DNA of 64,000 nt from Zelonia costaricensis. Taxonomy: Eukaryota > Euglenozoa > Kinetoplastea > Trypanosomatida > Trypanosomatidae. The stretch covers positions 62,001 to 126,000 of the forward strand of contig JASAOO010003562.1 in NCBI GenBank assembly GCA_030849075.1. The letters run 5' to 3'. This document shows positions 10,149 through 19,178 of the stretch, piece after piece. How positions within the stretch are numbered: position 1 is the stretch's first letter; every line of letters starts with the position of its first letter. The notes under the pieces are model-generated. The model saw only the letters and a list, made by a program, of their open reading frames with translations. It was not told where the DNA came from and made no database searches. A program made the translations under genes and the position numbers.

Positions 10149-13004
10149 TCAGCGCGGCGAGCTGGTCGCGGCAGCTGTCGCTGGCGGGAAAGCCGCCTCG
10201 TGCGCCTCCAAGAGGTCCGCGACGACCACCTGGAAATCCTCCAGCCGCTCCCGCATCTCCTCCATCGTGGCCCGCGCCTCCCGCTCCGCCCGCGACAGGG
10301 GCGCCGACGGCGACGCCGGCGCTGTCGCGGCGGGGTCCGACGCACTCACGTCGACGCGGCCAGCACTGTCGTCATCCTCCATCAGCACCGCGCTCAGGGC
10401 TGCAGCCGCGCCATCATCGTCCGAGCCCTTTCCTGCCGCTCCAGGGGCAGCAGCGTCACCAGCACACGTGTCCACTGCCGACTGTGTCAGCATCGGCTCC
10501 CAGGCCGCCTCCATCTCCGCCCACGGAATGTACGCGAAGAGCGCGTCCATCTGCTGCTGCACGGTGGCGCGGACAAAGCGGTAGCACAGGGCGTGCCGCA
10601 CCTCCATCGCGACCGACTCCCGCGCCCACTCGTCGCGACGGTGCGGCGGTGGAGTGGCAGGGGGAGGCGACGACGACGATGTCGAGTCCCTCGCCGCATC
10701 GGACGCCGCCGCTGCACCGCTGTTGCCATCGCCTTGCTCGCTCGGTGCCGACACGGCCAGTGGTGGGGCACGCACGTGTGGCAAGCCGCGGACCATCGCA
10801 TGACATGCCCGCAGCGTGGACGTGCCCCATGTGAAGGCGGCGACGCCGCGCTCGATGTGCTTGGCCATGAGCGGCGAGTCCGCCAGCACCGTGGCGAAGG
10901 TCGACTCCACCTCCCGCGGCTTCTCGCTCGCGTGCGCGTCAGGCCTCGCGAGCGCCCTCGTCTTGTCGAGGTGTGCCCGCCGATGCCGCTGCCGCTCCTG
11001 TGCCACGGCCTTCTCCGTCACAGACGCGAAGGGGCAGGAGAAGCACCGCGAGACCCGCGGGAACGCCTCGAAGGGCAGGAGGCGCACGCGCACCCGCTTG
11101 GGGCGCCGGCAGCCCATCTGCTGGTAGGCGCCGTTGCTGAAGCGCGGGTAGGGGTGCGGCAGCGCCAACACCGCCGCGCCGCCCTCCGCATCCCCCTCCT
11201 CCGCTCCAGACACTCGCGCAGCGTTGCCTGACGCCGACTCGTGCGCCTCGGCCTGCTCCGCGGCCAGCGCGGCGTGCTCGTGCAGGGAGTTGCCCACGTG
11301 TCGAACGACATCACCGAGCGACTCGGCGACGAGGCGCACCAGCAGCGCCGCGCAGAGCCACAGCACCAGCGGCTTGTCCACCTCCTCCTTCAAGTCATCG
11401 AGGAAGGGCGACGGCGCCGTGCTGTCACCGCGGTCGGCGCGCGCGGCGACCGAGTCGGGGACGGTGTGCTGATGCAGCGCGTGGGGGTCCACCACGCTCT
11501 TCCGCACGGCGGCGGCGGCGGCGGTGCCTTGCGGGGGCGTTGACAGCAGGGTGCTCCCGGTGCCACGCAGGCGCTCCACGAGATCGCCCGATACCTCCTC
11601 CGTGAGGCCGAGAGTGTGGCGCAGGAAGAGGTACTTGGCCGCGTACGGCGCCTCGCTGACAGGGTTGGGCAGGCGCTGCGGCAGGTGATGCGGCCCGGCG
11701 GCGGCCACGGCGAGGCTCACGAGGTCGAACCAGTCCAGGGCGTAGCCGCGGTGCAGGAGGTGCCGGCTCTGCTCCGGCAGCCGCGCCCACACCTTCGCCA
11801 CGAGGAACGGGGCGGCGTCGCCCAGGTAGCGTGCCAGGAGCGTGTCCGTGAGGGCCGGATCGGCGTAGAGTGGCGGCAGCGCACGGCCATCCACCGTCAC
11901 GGCCGTGCGCACGGCGTCCGTGTGGATGTCAGGAGCTGCAATGTCGGGCAGCGCGCGGACGAGGGCGAGGCGGCGCAGGCACCGCAGCACCTCAAGGCAC
12001 TCCGTGTCCGAGTAGGCGTGGTAGTGCTCGCCGACCGCGATGGCCAGCGACACGGCCAGCGCCGGCTCCTCGACCTCAGCCGTGGCGAGCGCCTTGAGAA
12101 GCAGTAGCGCGGACCGCGGCGCCAGACCGACCGCCGGCACCACCCGCACCTGGCGCAGCAGCTGCAGCACCGTCTGTGCGCTCGCCGCGTCACGGTGCTC
12201 GCCCTTCCACCGCAGCGTCATGAGCGGCACGCTGGGGCTCGTGAGAAAGGGGCCGTGCGAGACGTCCAGCACGAGCGACGGCACCGTGTCGACGCCGCTG
12301 AAGCCCAGGGTGGTGCGGGTGTGCGGCCGCTTTGGCTGCCCCGACTTGCGCCGAATGCGCGGGGTGCGCCGCTTGATGCGCACAAGCGTGCCGGCGATCA
12401 CGATCGACTCGCCTTCCTCCACGTCGGGTGCGTCAGGCGATGGCTCGAGGGCCGCGGAGGAGCTCAGCAGCGGTGGCGGTGTCACCTCGGTCACGTACGG
12501 GCGGCAGTGCGTGGCGGCCGCGAAGAGGCTCTCGGGGACGACGCTGGTGCACAGCACGCCGTCCTCGCGATCCCACGCAAAGCGCACCTCCAGCAGCCGC
12601 TCCACCACGCGGTCCACCGCGTCCTCTCCGAACTGCACGGGGGCCGGCTCCAGCACATCCTGGCGCTTCCGGCTCGACCGCCCCCTCCACCCTGCCCGGT
12701 CCCACGGTGCCGACCAGCTGCACGTCGGGTCCGTCATGAGGCGCGTCGCGTTGAAGCTGCTGATGACGCCAGACGTTCGCGTCACCGGCAGGCGCACTCG
12801 CGGGGAGAAGCGGAAGGCCGTCTTGAAGTAGTTGTCAAAGGGCCGCTTCGACTTCTTGAGAGCCTTGCGCCCGGCATGCTGGCGGGCCGCGATACCGGCA
12901 TCCAGCTGCTGGTGCGAGCTCAGCCCTGGCGACATCCACGAAGGCCGAAAGCGCTGCCCGCGCGCGCGCGATGCGGAGGCCCATCGTGACAGCGTTGCCT
13001 GCAT
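10149..13004 (-). CDS. Conserved-type hypothetical protein, predicted mitochondrial
   Basis: A 951-residue protein that I do not recognise. The first 30 residues are rich in Arg, Ser and Ala with no acidic residue (MQATLSRWASASRARGQRFR), as expected of a mitochondrial targeting sequence. The middle (about residues 300-480) is Leu/Ala-rich and probably helical, with paired-helix phrases such as LLLLKALATAEVEEPALAVSLAI that recall the helical repeats of organellar RNA-binding proteins; no PPR or RAP motif can be assigned. A basic CxxC-containing patch (RCFSCPF) lies near residue 675. The C-terminus is acidic and then helical (REARATMEEMRERLEDF). The 5' start is the first Met of the frame. A role in mitochondrial RNA or ribosome biology is only a guess. 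Confidence 0.75.
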   Translation of the reverse strand: MQATLSRWASASRARGQRFRPSWMSPGLSSHQQLDAGIAARQHAGRKALKKSKRPFDNYFKTAFRFSPRVRLPVTRTSGVISSFNATRLMTDPTCSWSAPWDRAGWRGRSSRKRQDVLEPAPVQFGEDAVDRVVERLLEVRFAWDREDGVLCTSVVPESLFAAATHCRPYVTEVTPPPLLSSSAALEPSPDAPDVEEGESIVIAGTLVRIKRRTPRIRRKSGQPKRPHTRTTLGFSGVDTVPSLVLDVSHGPFLTSPSVPLMTLRWKGEHRDAASAQTVLQLLRQVRVVPAVGLAPRSALLLLKALATAEVEEPALAVSLAIAVGEHYHAYSDTECLEVLRCLRRLALVRALPDIAAPDIHTDAVRTAVTVDGRALPPLYADPALTDTLLARYLGDAAPFLVAKVWARLPEQSRHLLHRGYALDWFDLVSLAVAAAGPHHLPQRLPNPVSEAPYAAKYLFLRHTLGLTEEVSGDLVERLRGTGSTLLSTPPQGTAAAAAVRKSVVDPHALHQHTVPDSVAARADRGDSTAPSPFLDDLKEEVDKPLVLWLCAALLVRLVAESLGDVVRHVGNSLHEHAALAAEQAEAHESASGNAARVSGAEEGDAEGGAAVLALPHPYPRFSNGAYQQMGCRRPKRVRVRLLPFEAFPRVSRCFSCPFASVTEKAVAQERQRHRRAHLDKTRALARPDAHASEKPREVESTFATVLADSPLMAKHIERGVAAFTWGTSTLRACHAMVRGLPHVRAPPLAVSAPSEQGDGNSGAAAASDAARDSTSSSSPPPATPPPHRRDEWARESVAMEVRHALCYRFVRATVQQQMDALFAYIPWAEMEAAWEPMLTQSAVDTCAGDAAAPGAAGKGSDDDGAAAALSAVLMEDDDSAGRVDVSASDPAATAPASPSAPLSRAEREARATMEEMRERLEDFQVVVADLLEAHEAAFPPATAAATSSPR

Positions 13005-14137
13005 GAAAGGCGTCGACGGATGGCTGCGATAGCGCCAGTACCCTCGGCAGCGGGATGAAGTGTCACTCCCTCCTCTACTGCCCTCGCTGTACCTGGATGG
13101 AGGGCACCTCTAACGTGCGCCAACGGACTTGGTGTTGGCGAGTGCGAAAACGAATGTGGGCGCTGGTCGTGCGGAGTGCAGCATAGCGCTCTGGAAGGAC
13201 CGGCCTTCTGCCGTCGCAGCCTTTCTTCAGAAAGGTGTGAGGCCGGACACACCGTACGCTCTCTCCCTCTCCTTCTCTCTCTCTCTATGCGTGGATGTCT
13301 TGAACAACTTGTGGTGGTACACCTCTATGCGCGGCACAAGCTCAAGAACAAAGAACGTGGACAGTGGTGGCTTGTCTATGCGTCGAGGTGGCTCTCAGCA
13401 AGCACACGGCTCACCCGCCCTCACCGCCCCCTTTGTGGCCTGTGTCTTGGACAGGGGAGTGGAGCGGGTGCCCCAGTCGCGTTTTGAACAGCACGGCGCT
13501 ACCCGAATGCGTGTGTGGGTGTCGGTGCGTGAATTGGTGTCCCGACGTCCCCTATCCTCCCAGGGCCTCTCTCTCTCTCTTGCACGCGCGCACTCCCACG
13601 CGCAACGTGTGTTCGCCGTAGGTCCGTCCACCTGCGTCGCGCACCAGCAGAGGCGCTGTTCACAAGAAGCCGCCGTCAAGGGTAGCTGCCCAGCTGTGAG
13701 AAAGCGATCGTTGCGCGAGCACGCAAGTTTGGGTGTGCACACGACCGTGTGAGCGGGGGAAAGTGTGAAATTGAAGTAGGGGTGCAGGCGCAACAGTGGG
13801 GGGAAGGGGCATGTAGCAGACGCGTCATGCGCAGGTCGTCGCCGGAACGTGAAGGCAAGGCGCGGAGCGGAAGGGTCGGAAGGAGGGAAGAAGCCCACTG
13901 TGGCCCGCACATCTGACTGTACTAACACTCACGCGCACGCACGGGCGCACGTTGGTGGGGACAAATGCGTAGGTTCGCCGTGTATTCGTGTTGTTCTTGT
14001 TGTTTTCTTTGTGTATGTGTGTGTAGACAAGGTGTGCGTGAGGGCCCGCTCTCCCTGCGTAATACTTCGAGGCCGGCTGGCCCTCCATTGGATGGTCCCG
14101 TGAACAGAGACGGGGAGAGGGGGAGGGGGGGCACGGT
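13005..14137. other. Intergenic region
   Basis: No credible gene. It would carry the 3' UTR of the TAP42-like mRNA and the 5' leader of the 951-residue gene. It includes CT-rich tracts (13260-13285 and 13565-13580 on the plus strand) and mixed short frames only. Confidence 0.55.
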
Positions 14138-15544
14138 CTACGAGTAGTTGCCCTTGTTCGTCAGCCCGTTGGCGGGGTGGTCGTCCTTCCAGTCATCCCA
14201 CGCGCTGTCCTTCTGCCGCTGGCGCTCCTCGACCCCCTCGACGCCGAGTCGCTCGTCCTCCTCGGCCTGCCGCTGCTGCATCGCCTGTGCCTCTTCCATC
14301 TGGCGCTGGATGTCAGCCATCTCGAGCGCCGCAAACTCCTGCAGCGTCATCGTCGGCGCGTTGCGGTCCTGCATCAACTCCTGCCGCACCTGCTGCCGGA
14401 AGAGCTGCGCGTTGTTGTGCCCGCTGAGCGCCGCCGACGAGGACGCCGCGAAGGCGGCCGGAAGGGCCACCGTTGCCGCGGTGATGCCGCCGGACTGCGC
14501 GATGTCGCCCGCCCGCACCGGCTGCGGGTTGTCCAGCGTGCCGGCTGTCATATTGCCGCCAGGGAGGATCGTGTATGTGTGCCGGCCCAGCGAGAGCTCG
14601 CCGCGGCGCACGGCGTCCATGGTGGCCTGATACTCGCTGGAGATGGCGGCGCGCTGGTCGGGGTTGAGCGCCTCGAGCATGCCGAGCTCGCGAGAGGAGA
14701 GCTGCAGCTGATGGCAGGCGTCGTAGGCGGACCACTTGAGCCGAGCCAGGGCCCGCTCCCGCAGCGCCTCCTCCTCCTCCCCGCCCGTCTCCTCCGCCGC
14801 CTCGCCGTCCTCGGCCATGAGCTCACGCATGCGGCGCCGCTTCGCGCGCAGGTAGCCGACCTTCTCCTCCGCCGCCTGCCACTCCGCACGGAGCGTCGAG
14901 ATGGTGCGGGAGAGCTCGATGCGCTGCGTGCGCTGGTCGGCGCGGTACGTGGAGTTGCGGTCAATCGTCTTCTCGTCCACCAGCTCGGTGTTCTGCATCC
15001 ACTCGAAGAAGATCTTGAACCAGGCGTGTGAGCGCGCCAGCGCCTCCTGCCGGGACAAGCTGCGCAGCTCCTCCTCGCGCAGGGAGTGCGATGCAACGGC
15101 GACAGCAGCCGCTCCCGGCGACGCGCCGCTGCCGCTGTGCTCAGCATGCTGCAACGCCTGCTCGCCTCGCATCCGCTCCTCCTCTGCCGTCGAGCCGGCG
15201 GTGGCCGTGCCCGTGGCAGTGCCGCTAGCCGCGGCACGGCTGTCCAGCGTCTGCCGCCTCATGGGGCCTTGAATACGCTGGTAAAGATCGGCCACGACGT
15301 ACGGTGTCCACAGCATCTCCAGCGCAGTCGTGGAAAAGTCGTCCAGCTCGTCGTTGGGCGAGAAGGCGCCGACGGAGGAGAGGTGGCGCCAGAACTGCTC
15401 CATCTCGACGAGCAGCGAGCGGATGCGGAGGTTCAACGAGGTGTCCGTGCTGGCCAGCGTTGTGTTGAGCACCTCGGCCGTGTAGGCCGCGCAGAGGCTG
15501 TCGAAGTGCCCCTTCACCGTGGCGTGTTCACCCGTGGTCGCCAT
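14138..15544 (-). CDS. TAP42: TAP42/alpha4-family regulatory subunit of PP2A-type phosphatases
   Basis: A 468-residue protein when started at the Met at 15544. An in-frame upstream Met at 15880 would add 112 residues of low-complexity, His/Thr/Pro-rich sequence that looks like translated leader, and a good spliced-leader acceptor (15680-15681) falls between the two, so the inner start is preferred. The N-terminal half is helical, with the family phrase SRQEALARSHAWFKIFFEW. The C-terminus has the TAP42 signature MTLQEFAALEM and ends in AWDDWKDDHPANGLTNKGN, matching the conserved tail of yeast Tap42 and human IGBP1/alpha4. Family members bind and stabilise the catalytic subunits of PP2A, PP4 and PP6 and act downstream of TOR signalling in the cytosol. 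A Glu-rich insertion (about TGGEEEEALRE) lies mid-protein. Confidence 0.93.
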   Translation of the reverse strand: MATTGEHATVKGHFDSLCAAYTAEVLNTTLASTDTSLNLRIRSLLVEMEQFWRHLSSVGAFSPNDELDDFSTTALEMLWTPYVVADLYQRIQGPMRRQTLDSRAAASGTATGTATAGSTAEEERMRGEQALQHAEHSGSGASPGAAAVAVASHSLREEELRSLSRQEALARSHAWFKIFFEWMQNTELVDEKTIDRNSTYRADQRTQRIELSRTISTLRAEWQAAEEKVGYLRAKRRRMRELMAEDGEAAEETGGEEEEALRERALARLKWSAYDACHQLQLSSRELGMLEALNPDQRAAISSEYQATMDAVRRGELSLGRHTYTILPGGNMTAGTLDNPQPVRAGDIAQSGGITAATVALPAAFAASSSAALSGHNNAQLFRQQVRQELMQDRNAPTMTLQEFAALEMADIQRQMEEAQAMQQRQAEEDERLGVEGVEERQRQKDSAWDDWKDDHPANGLTNKGNYS

Positions 15545-15679
15545 GGCTGCCGCCGACACCGCCGCGTTGGGTGTGCGTCTCTTCGAGATTCGCCTGTAGA
15601 GTGTGTGATGTGCGACTACTTTGGGTATGTGCGTGTGTATGTGTGTCGATGCGTTGGGGTAGCCCTGAGCTGCCGGGAT

Positions 15680-15681
15680 CT
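15680..15681 (-). promoter_or_regulatory. Predicted spliced-leader acceptor (AG) for TAP42-like mRNA
   Basis: On the sense strand a C/T tract (about 15755-15718) is followed by CTTCCGCAG, with AG at 15681-15680. This gives a 5' leader of about 135 nt to the Met at 15544 and excludes the upstream Met at 15880. Confidence 0.45.
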
Positions 15682-16003
15682 GCGGAAGCACGACATTGTA
15701 GGGTGCACACACGCCAGAAGGGGAAAGGGGAGGAGTGGAGAGAGGGGATAGAAGCGGAAGACTGCCCGCTGCACTGGTACGAGGGAGGGAGGATGGCCCA
15801 GTGCCAGAGTTGAAGCCAGGGGTCGCTTCTCCGTCACCCGTGGGCGCCCGCGTTCTCCGCTGCCCCTCACGCGCCGACAACTGGCGACCTCGACACGTGA
15901 CCTACGCACCCTTCAATTCGCGCTTGCTCGCCGCAGCAACGTGGTGTTTGTCCTGTGGGTTTTGTCGTGCGTGTAAGAGCTACGCAGTAAGCGGAGTAAG
16001 TCC

Positions 16004-16024
16004 GTGTGTGTGTGTGTGTGTGTG
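16004..16024. repeat. (GT)n microsatellite
   Basis: A pure GT run of about 10 units in the intergenic region. Confidence 0.85.
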
Positions 16025-16303
16025 AAGGAGGGGAAGGGGGAGGGTGCGAGGTCCCCGCACTCCGCCGGGCGGGGGACGGGGGCAGCGATGTGGGCAGATG
16101 TGTGCACGGTGCGTCGACCCTTCACCGACGGTGTCGCAAAAAGGAGGCGGCCCCGTCCCGAAAAGCGAGCGAGGGCCACCCCGGCGATGCGGCGCGCTCT
16201 TGCAGCGCGGGAGTCAGTGAGATGACGGAGGCTCACGCGTATCCCCCCCTCCCCTCACGGGCCGTCCACACCCCTTTCCCCGCGCACGCGTGGCCCTGTG
16301 AGC

Positions 16304-17044
16304 CTAGCCCGTGTACCGCGGCCCGGGGCCAGCGCGGCGGCGGAAGGCTAGCTCCACCACCGGGTGCTCCAGCATCTTCTCCTGCCGGTACTTCTCCAGC
16401 GGCGACGGCTCCTTCGCCTTTGGCTTTGCCGTCGCGTCGTCCCGTCCGCCACCGCCGCCGCGCCCCGTGGCCTCCGCCTCCCGCGCATCGGCCTCGAGGT
16501 CGTCGGCGTCGATGCCCGTGCCCGGGCGGGCCTGCGCGCGGGCCTCACGCCACCCCGGCACCTCGCCGGTCGACTCCTTGAAGTCCGCCGGCGAGATGGT
16601 GGCTGCCCGCTCTGCGAACCGCACCGTCCACACCTCGGCCACAGCGCGGTTCTTGTTCACCAGGGCACACCGGCGGAGCGCGGAGCAGAGCGTGATCTTC
16701 ATCGCCGTGCGCGACGGGAACGGGATGGAGGAGTCGGGGCTGTGCAGCTCTTCCCACATCGCCTCGCCCATCTCGAGCGCCTCTGCCCGCTCATCGGCGA
16801 CGGCGCTGCGGGCAAGCTGGAGGAGGAGGCGGCTCTCCGTCTCCACCGTCTGCAGGCGGGGCATCTTTTGCTGCTGCTGCGCACGCAACTTGTGGCGCAG
16901 GTCCATGACGCCTTCGTTCACGTCTCCGCCGAAGATGCTGCTGCTGCTGCCGGTGTAGTGCTGCAGGCAGGGGAGGGTGCGGTGGAACAGCGAAGCCCCG
17001 GGCACCCCCGCAACGCACCGGCACAACTGCCCAGTAGCGCGCAT
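16304..17044 (-). CDS. Hypothetical protein with putative mitochondrial presequence
   Basis: A 246-residue protein started at the Met at 17044 (MRATGQLCRCVAGVPG). A longer in-frame start at 17194 would translate the CA microsatellite into a His/Thr repeat, so it is rejected. The first 30 residues are basic and free of acidic residues up to the phrase SLFHRTLPCLQHYTG, resembling a mitochondrial targeting signal. The middle has helical content (MDLRHKLRAQQQQKM). A Gly/Arg/Lys-rich linker precedes a conserved-looking C-terminus, PSPLEKYRQEKMLEHPVVEL. I do not recognise the family. Its compact basic character would fit a mitoribosomal or mitochondrial RNA-associated protein, but that is speculation. 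Confidence 0.7.
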   Translation of the reverse strand: MRATGQLCRCVAGVPGASLFHRTLPCLQHYTGSSSSIFGGDVNEGVMDLRHKLRAQQQQKMPRLQTVETESRLLLQLARSAVADERAEALEMGEAMWEELHSPDSSIPFPSRTAMKITLCSALRRCALVNKNRAVAEVWTVRFAERAATISPADFKESTGEVPGWREARAQARPGTGIDADDLEADAREAEATGRGGGGGRDDATAKPKAKEPSPLEKYRQEKMLEHPVVELAFRRRAGPGPRYTG

Positions 17045-17839
17045 GCGTGCGTGTGTGTGTGTGTATGTCTGTATGTGTGTGTGTGTGTACTCGTGGGTGT
17101 TGAGAGAGCGCAGAAGTGAGGCTGGACAGCGCAGACAGATGCGTCCCCCTTCTCCTTGTGCGAACCACACACAAACGTGCTTTGGTGCAATCACGTGGGA
17201 AGAGGGCGGAGTGCAGGAGGATGGGTAGGAGGAGAAGGAGGGCGTAGATAGCCTTGGCTCACCACACGGTGTGGTGCTGCATCAACTCGGCCGCGAAGGC
17301 ACTGGTTGGTAGGGTAAGGACACAGCAGCGCGAGCGCCGGCACACTTCCGGCAGAGCAGGCGCACCGTCACGGTGCCCACAGGTGTGCGGGGAATCAATG
17401 CAGGCTACACCTTGTATTTGTGTGTGTGTGTGTGAGTGTTTGCGTGTATTCTTGTGGGGTGGTGGCACAGTGGCAGAGTCTGTTTGACGGCTTTAGGGGG
17501 AGGAGGGGGAGGAAGTGAGCGCCGCCGCACACTCCCACAACCTCATCCGCGCCTGCAGTCGGGGGGGTCGTCGAGGGGCTCCATGCGGGCATCGCATGGA
17601 GTGACGCTGTTGTGGGACAGCGCGTCACAGATCGAAGCAAGCGCACACATACGCGGCGCCGCTCACTGCAGCCCAGCCTCGTCAAGGCGAAGAGAGGAAG
17701 CCACGTTAAACGGTTAAAACAGCAGCCTCATTGGCGTGCGTCACCACGACACACACAGACGCACAGAACTACGCAACCACGAAACCGAAAGCACGCACAA
17801 CAGCAGAAGACTCATGGAAACCAAAGCAAGAAGCAGCGG
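17045..17839. other. Intergenic region with microsatellite
   Basis: No gene. It carries a GT/GTAT repeat directly against the start codon of the 246-residue gene and a second short GT run at about 17418-17434. The rest would be the 3' UTR of the GPN3 mRNA, transcribed leftwards. Confidence 0.55.
17051..17088. repeat. (GT)n / GTAT microsatellite abutting a start codon
   Basis: The run begins only about 7 bases upstream of the ATG (17044) of the 246-residue gene, so the mature leader would carry CA/CAUA repeats right before the start codon. Confidence 0.85.
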
Positions 17840-18640
17840 TTAGCCGTCGTCCATCTCGTGGTCCTGCACCTCTGCCTCGTCTGCCACCTGCAGCGTGTCG
17901 TCCAGCACGCTACACAAGTTGCTCACGTACCCGACCTCCTCGATGTCCATTGGACGAAACGTCACGAGGTTGAAATCCGAGAGCAGCGCCCCGATCTGCC
18001 GCGACATGGCGCGGAAACGCGGGGGCAGGCGGGAGAGGTCCATGTAGTCGAAGTCGCACATGCAGAAGTGCTCCAGCACCCCGTTCTCCTTGAACTCCTT
18101 GCTCAGCAGGTCGCACTTGGTGAGCACGTTGATGAAGGGGCAGTCAAAGCACACCATGCTGGACAGCGAGAACATGCAGCCTGCAATGAACTTGCCGCTG
18201 TCCGCCGTCGTCGCTAGCGCGTCGAGCAGGTACAGCACTGTCGTGTAGTAGCCCTCCTGCTGGAGCAGGCGAACAAAGGCGGGGACGGCGGGCTGGTTCG
18301 ACAGCACCTCGACCTGCCCGGGCATGTCGACGATGATGAAGTCCTCTGCGTAATCGCCGAGCTGCTGCGACACCCAGGACGCGCCGACGGTCACAAGGTA
18401 CTCCATGCAGAAGACGAGGCCGCCGTTCGGGCCGAGTCCTTTGCCCTCCATCGCGTCATCGAGCGAGATCAAGTCGCGAATATCCATGGAGGGCTCATAC
18501 GGCAGCGAGTCCGCCGCAGGGTCCATGTTGGCGATGTGGGTGGAGCGGCCCATCGTCGCATAGTGCTCCGCCAGTACCCCGCACAGCGTGCTCTTACCAG
18601 AACCTGCCGGCCCAATCACAATGACGGCGTACTTGCCCAT
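17840..18640 (-). CDS. GPN3: GPN-loop GTPase 3
   Basis: A 266-residue protein of normal family length. The P-loop GPAGSGKST is at residues 10-18, the Gly-Pro-Asn loop at 70-72 (within GPNGGLVF), the G3-type DMPGQ at 105-109, and the base-recognition TKCD at 174-177. The phrase NMDPAAD after the P-loop and the FCMEY segment are typical of GPN3. GPN GTPases act as homo- or heterodimers in the cytosol to help assemble and import RNA polymerase II. All key residues are present. The start at 18640 places the P-loop at the usual distance from the N-terminus. Confidence 0.95.
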   Translation of the reverse strand: MGKYAVIVIGPAGSGKSTLCGVLAEHYATMGRSTHIANMDPAADSLPYEPSMDIRDLISLDDAMEGKGLGPNGGLVFCMEYLVTVGASWVSQQLGDYAEDFIIVDMPGQVEVLSNQPAVPAFVRLLQQEGYYTTVLYLLDALATTADSGKFIAGCMFSLSSMVCFDCPFINVLTKCDLLSKEFKENGVLEHFCMCDFDYMDLSRLPPRFRAMSRQIGALLSDFNLVTFRPMDIEEVGYVSNLCSVLDDTLQVADEAEVQDHEMDDG

Positions 18641-18687
18641 GAACTCTCGTCCTCACGTGTGGACGTGTGCTCCTTGTGGACGAGCAG

Positions 18688-18714
18688 GTGTGTGTTTGTG
18701 TGTGTGTGTGTATG
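18688..18714. repeat. (GT)n microsatellite
   Basis: A GT run with TTTG and ATG interruptions, in the predicted GPN3 5' flank. Confidence 0.8.
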
Positions 18715-19118
18715 TGACCATGGATGTGTGTTGGAAGGTAAAACCAGGAAAGTGAAGGGCGAGCAGGGAAACTACACACGGTGGACTCACACGTCTAGGT
18801 GTGCGACTGGCGGCGCACTCGCGGCGACTCTCTCCGGTGCCGCTCTTCTCGACTTGTGTGGAGAGGTGCACGAACGTACGCACTCGCCACGGGACGCCGG
18901 GCACAGCGAAATCGAGCAACGAGCACCCGCGAGGCACTTCAAACACCTCTCGCACAGCAGGGCACCCCGCACTCCCCATCTGACCGGGTGACGTCACGCA
19001 GTGAGCCGCGAGGCCACACGTCGCGTCCTCGTTGGAACTCCCCTTCTTCTCTTTCATGGGCAATTACAGAGGCGCGCGAGCAGCGCGGACGGTGGGCTGA
19101 AAGCCGACGAGGCACCGG

Positions 19119-19146
19119 ACACACACAAACACACACACACACACAC
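19119..19146. repeat. (CA)n microsatellite
   Basis: A CA run interrupted once by AAAC, in the 3' flank of the SF3a1-like gene. Confidence 0.85.
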
Positions 19147-19178
19147 CGCCGCACGTTCGGGCTCTCACTCTCTCTGGG

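Larger units (their letters stand above)
15545..16303. other. Intergenic region with TAP42 leader
   Basis: No gene. It contains a purine-rich plus-strand tract at about 15718-15755 (sense pyrimidine tract), the predicted splice acceptor at 15680-15681, and a GT microsatellite at 16004-16024. Confidence 0.6.
18641..19178. other. Intergenic region with two microsatellites
   Basis: No gene. It includes a GT run (18688-18714) and a CA run (19119-19146) in opposite orientations. The GPN3 leader would lie at the left end and the SF3a1-like 3' UTR at the right. Confidence 0.55.

Noticed and set aside
15545..15880. N-terminal extension of the TAP42-like protein to 15880
   Set aside because: The extra residues are low-complexity leader sequence and a good splice acceptor lies between this start and the inner Met.
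17045..17194. N-terminal extension of the 246-residue protein
   Set aside because: It would translate the CA microsatellite into a His/Thr repeat, which is implausible as conserved protein.
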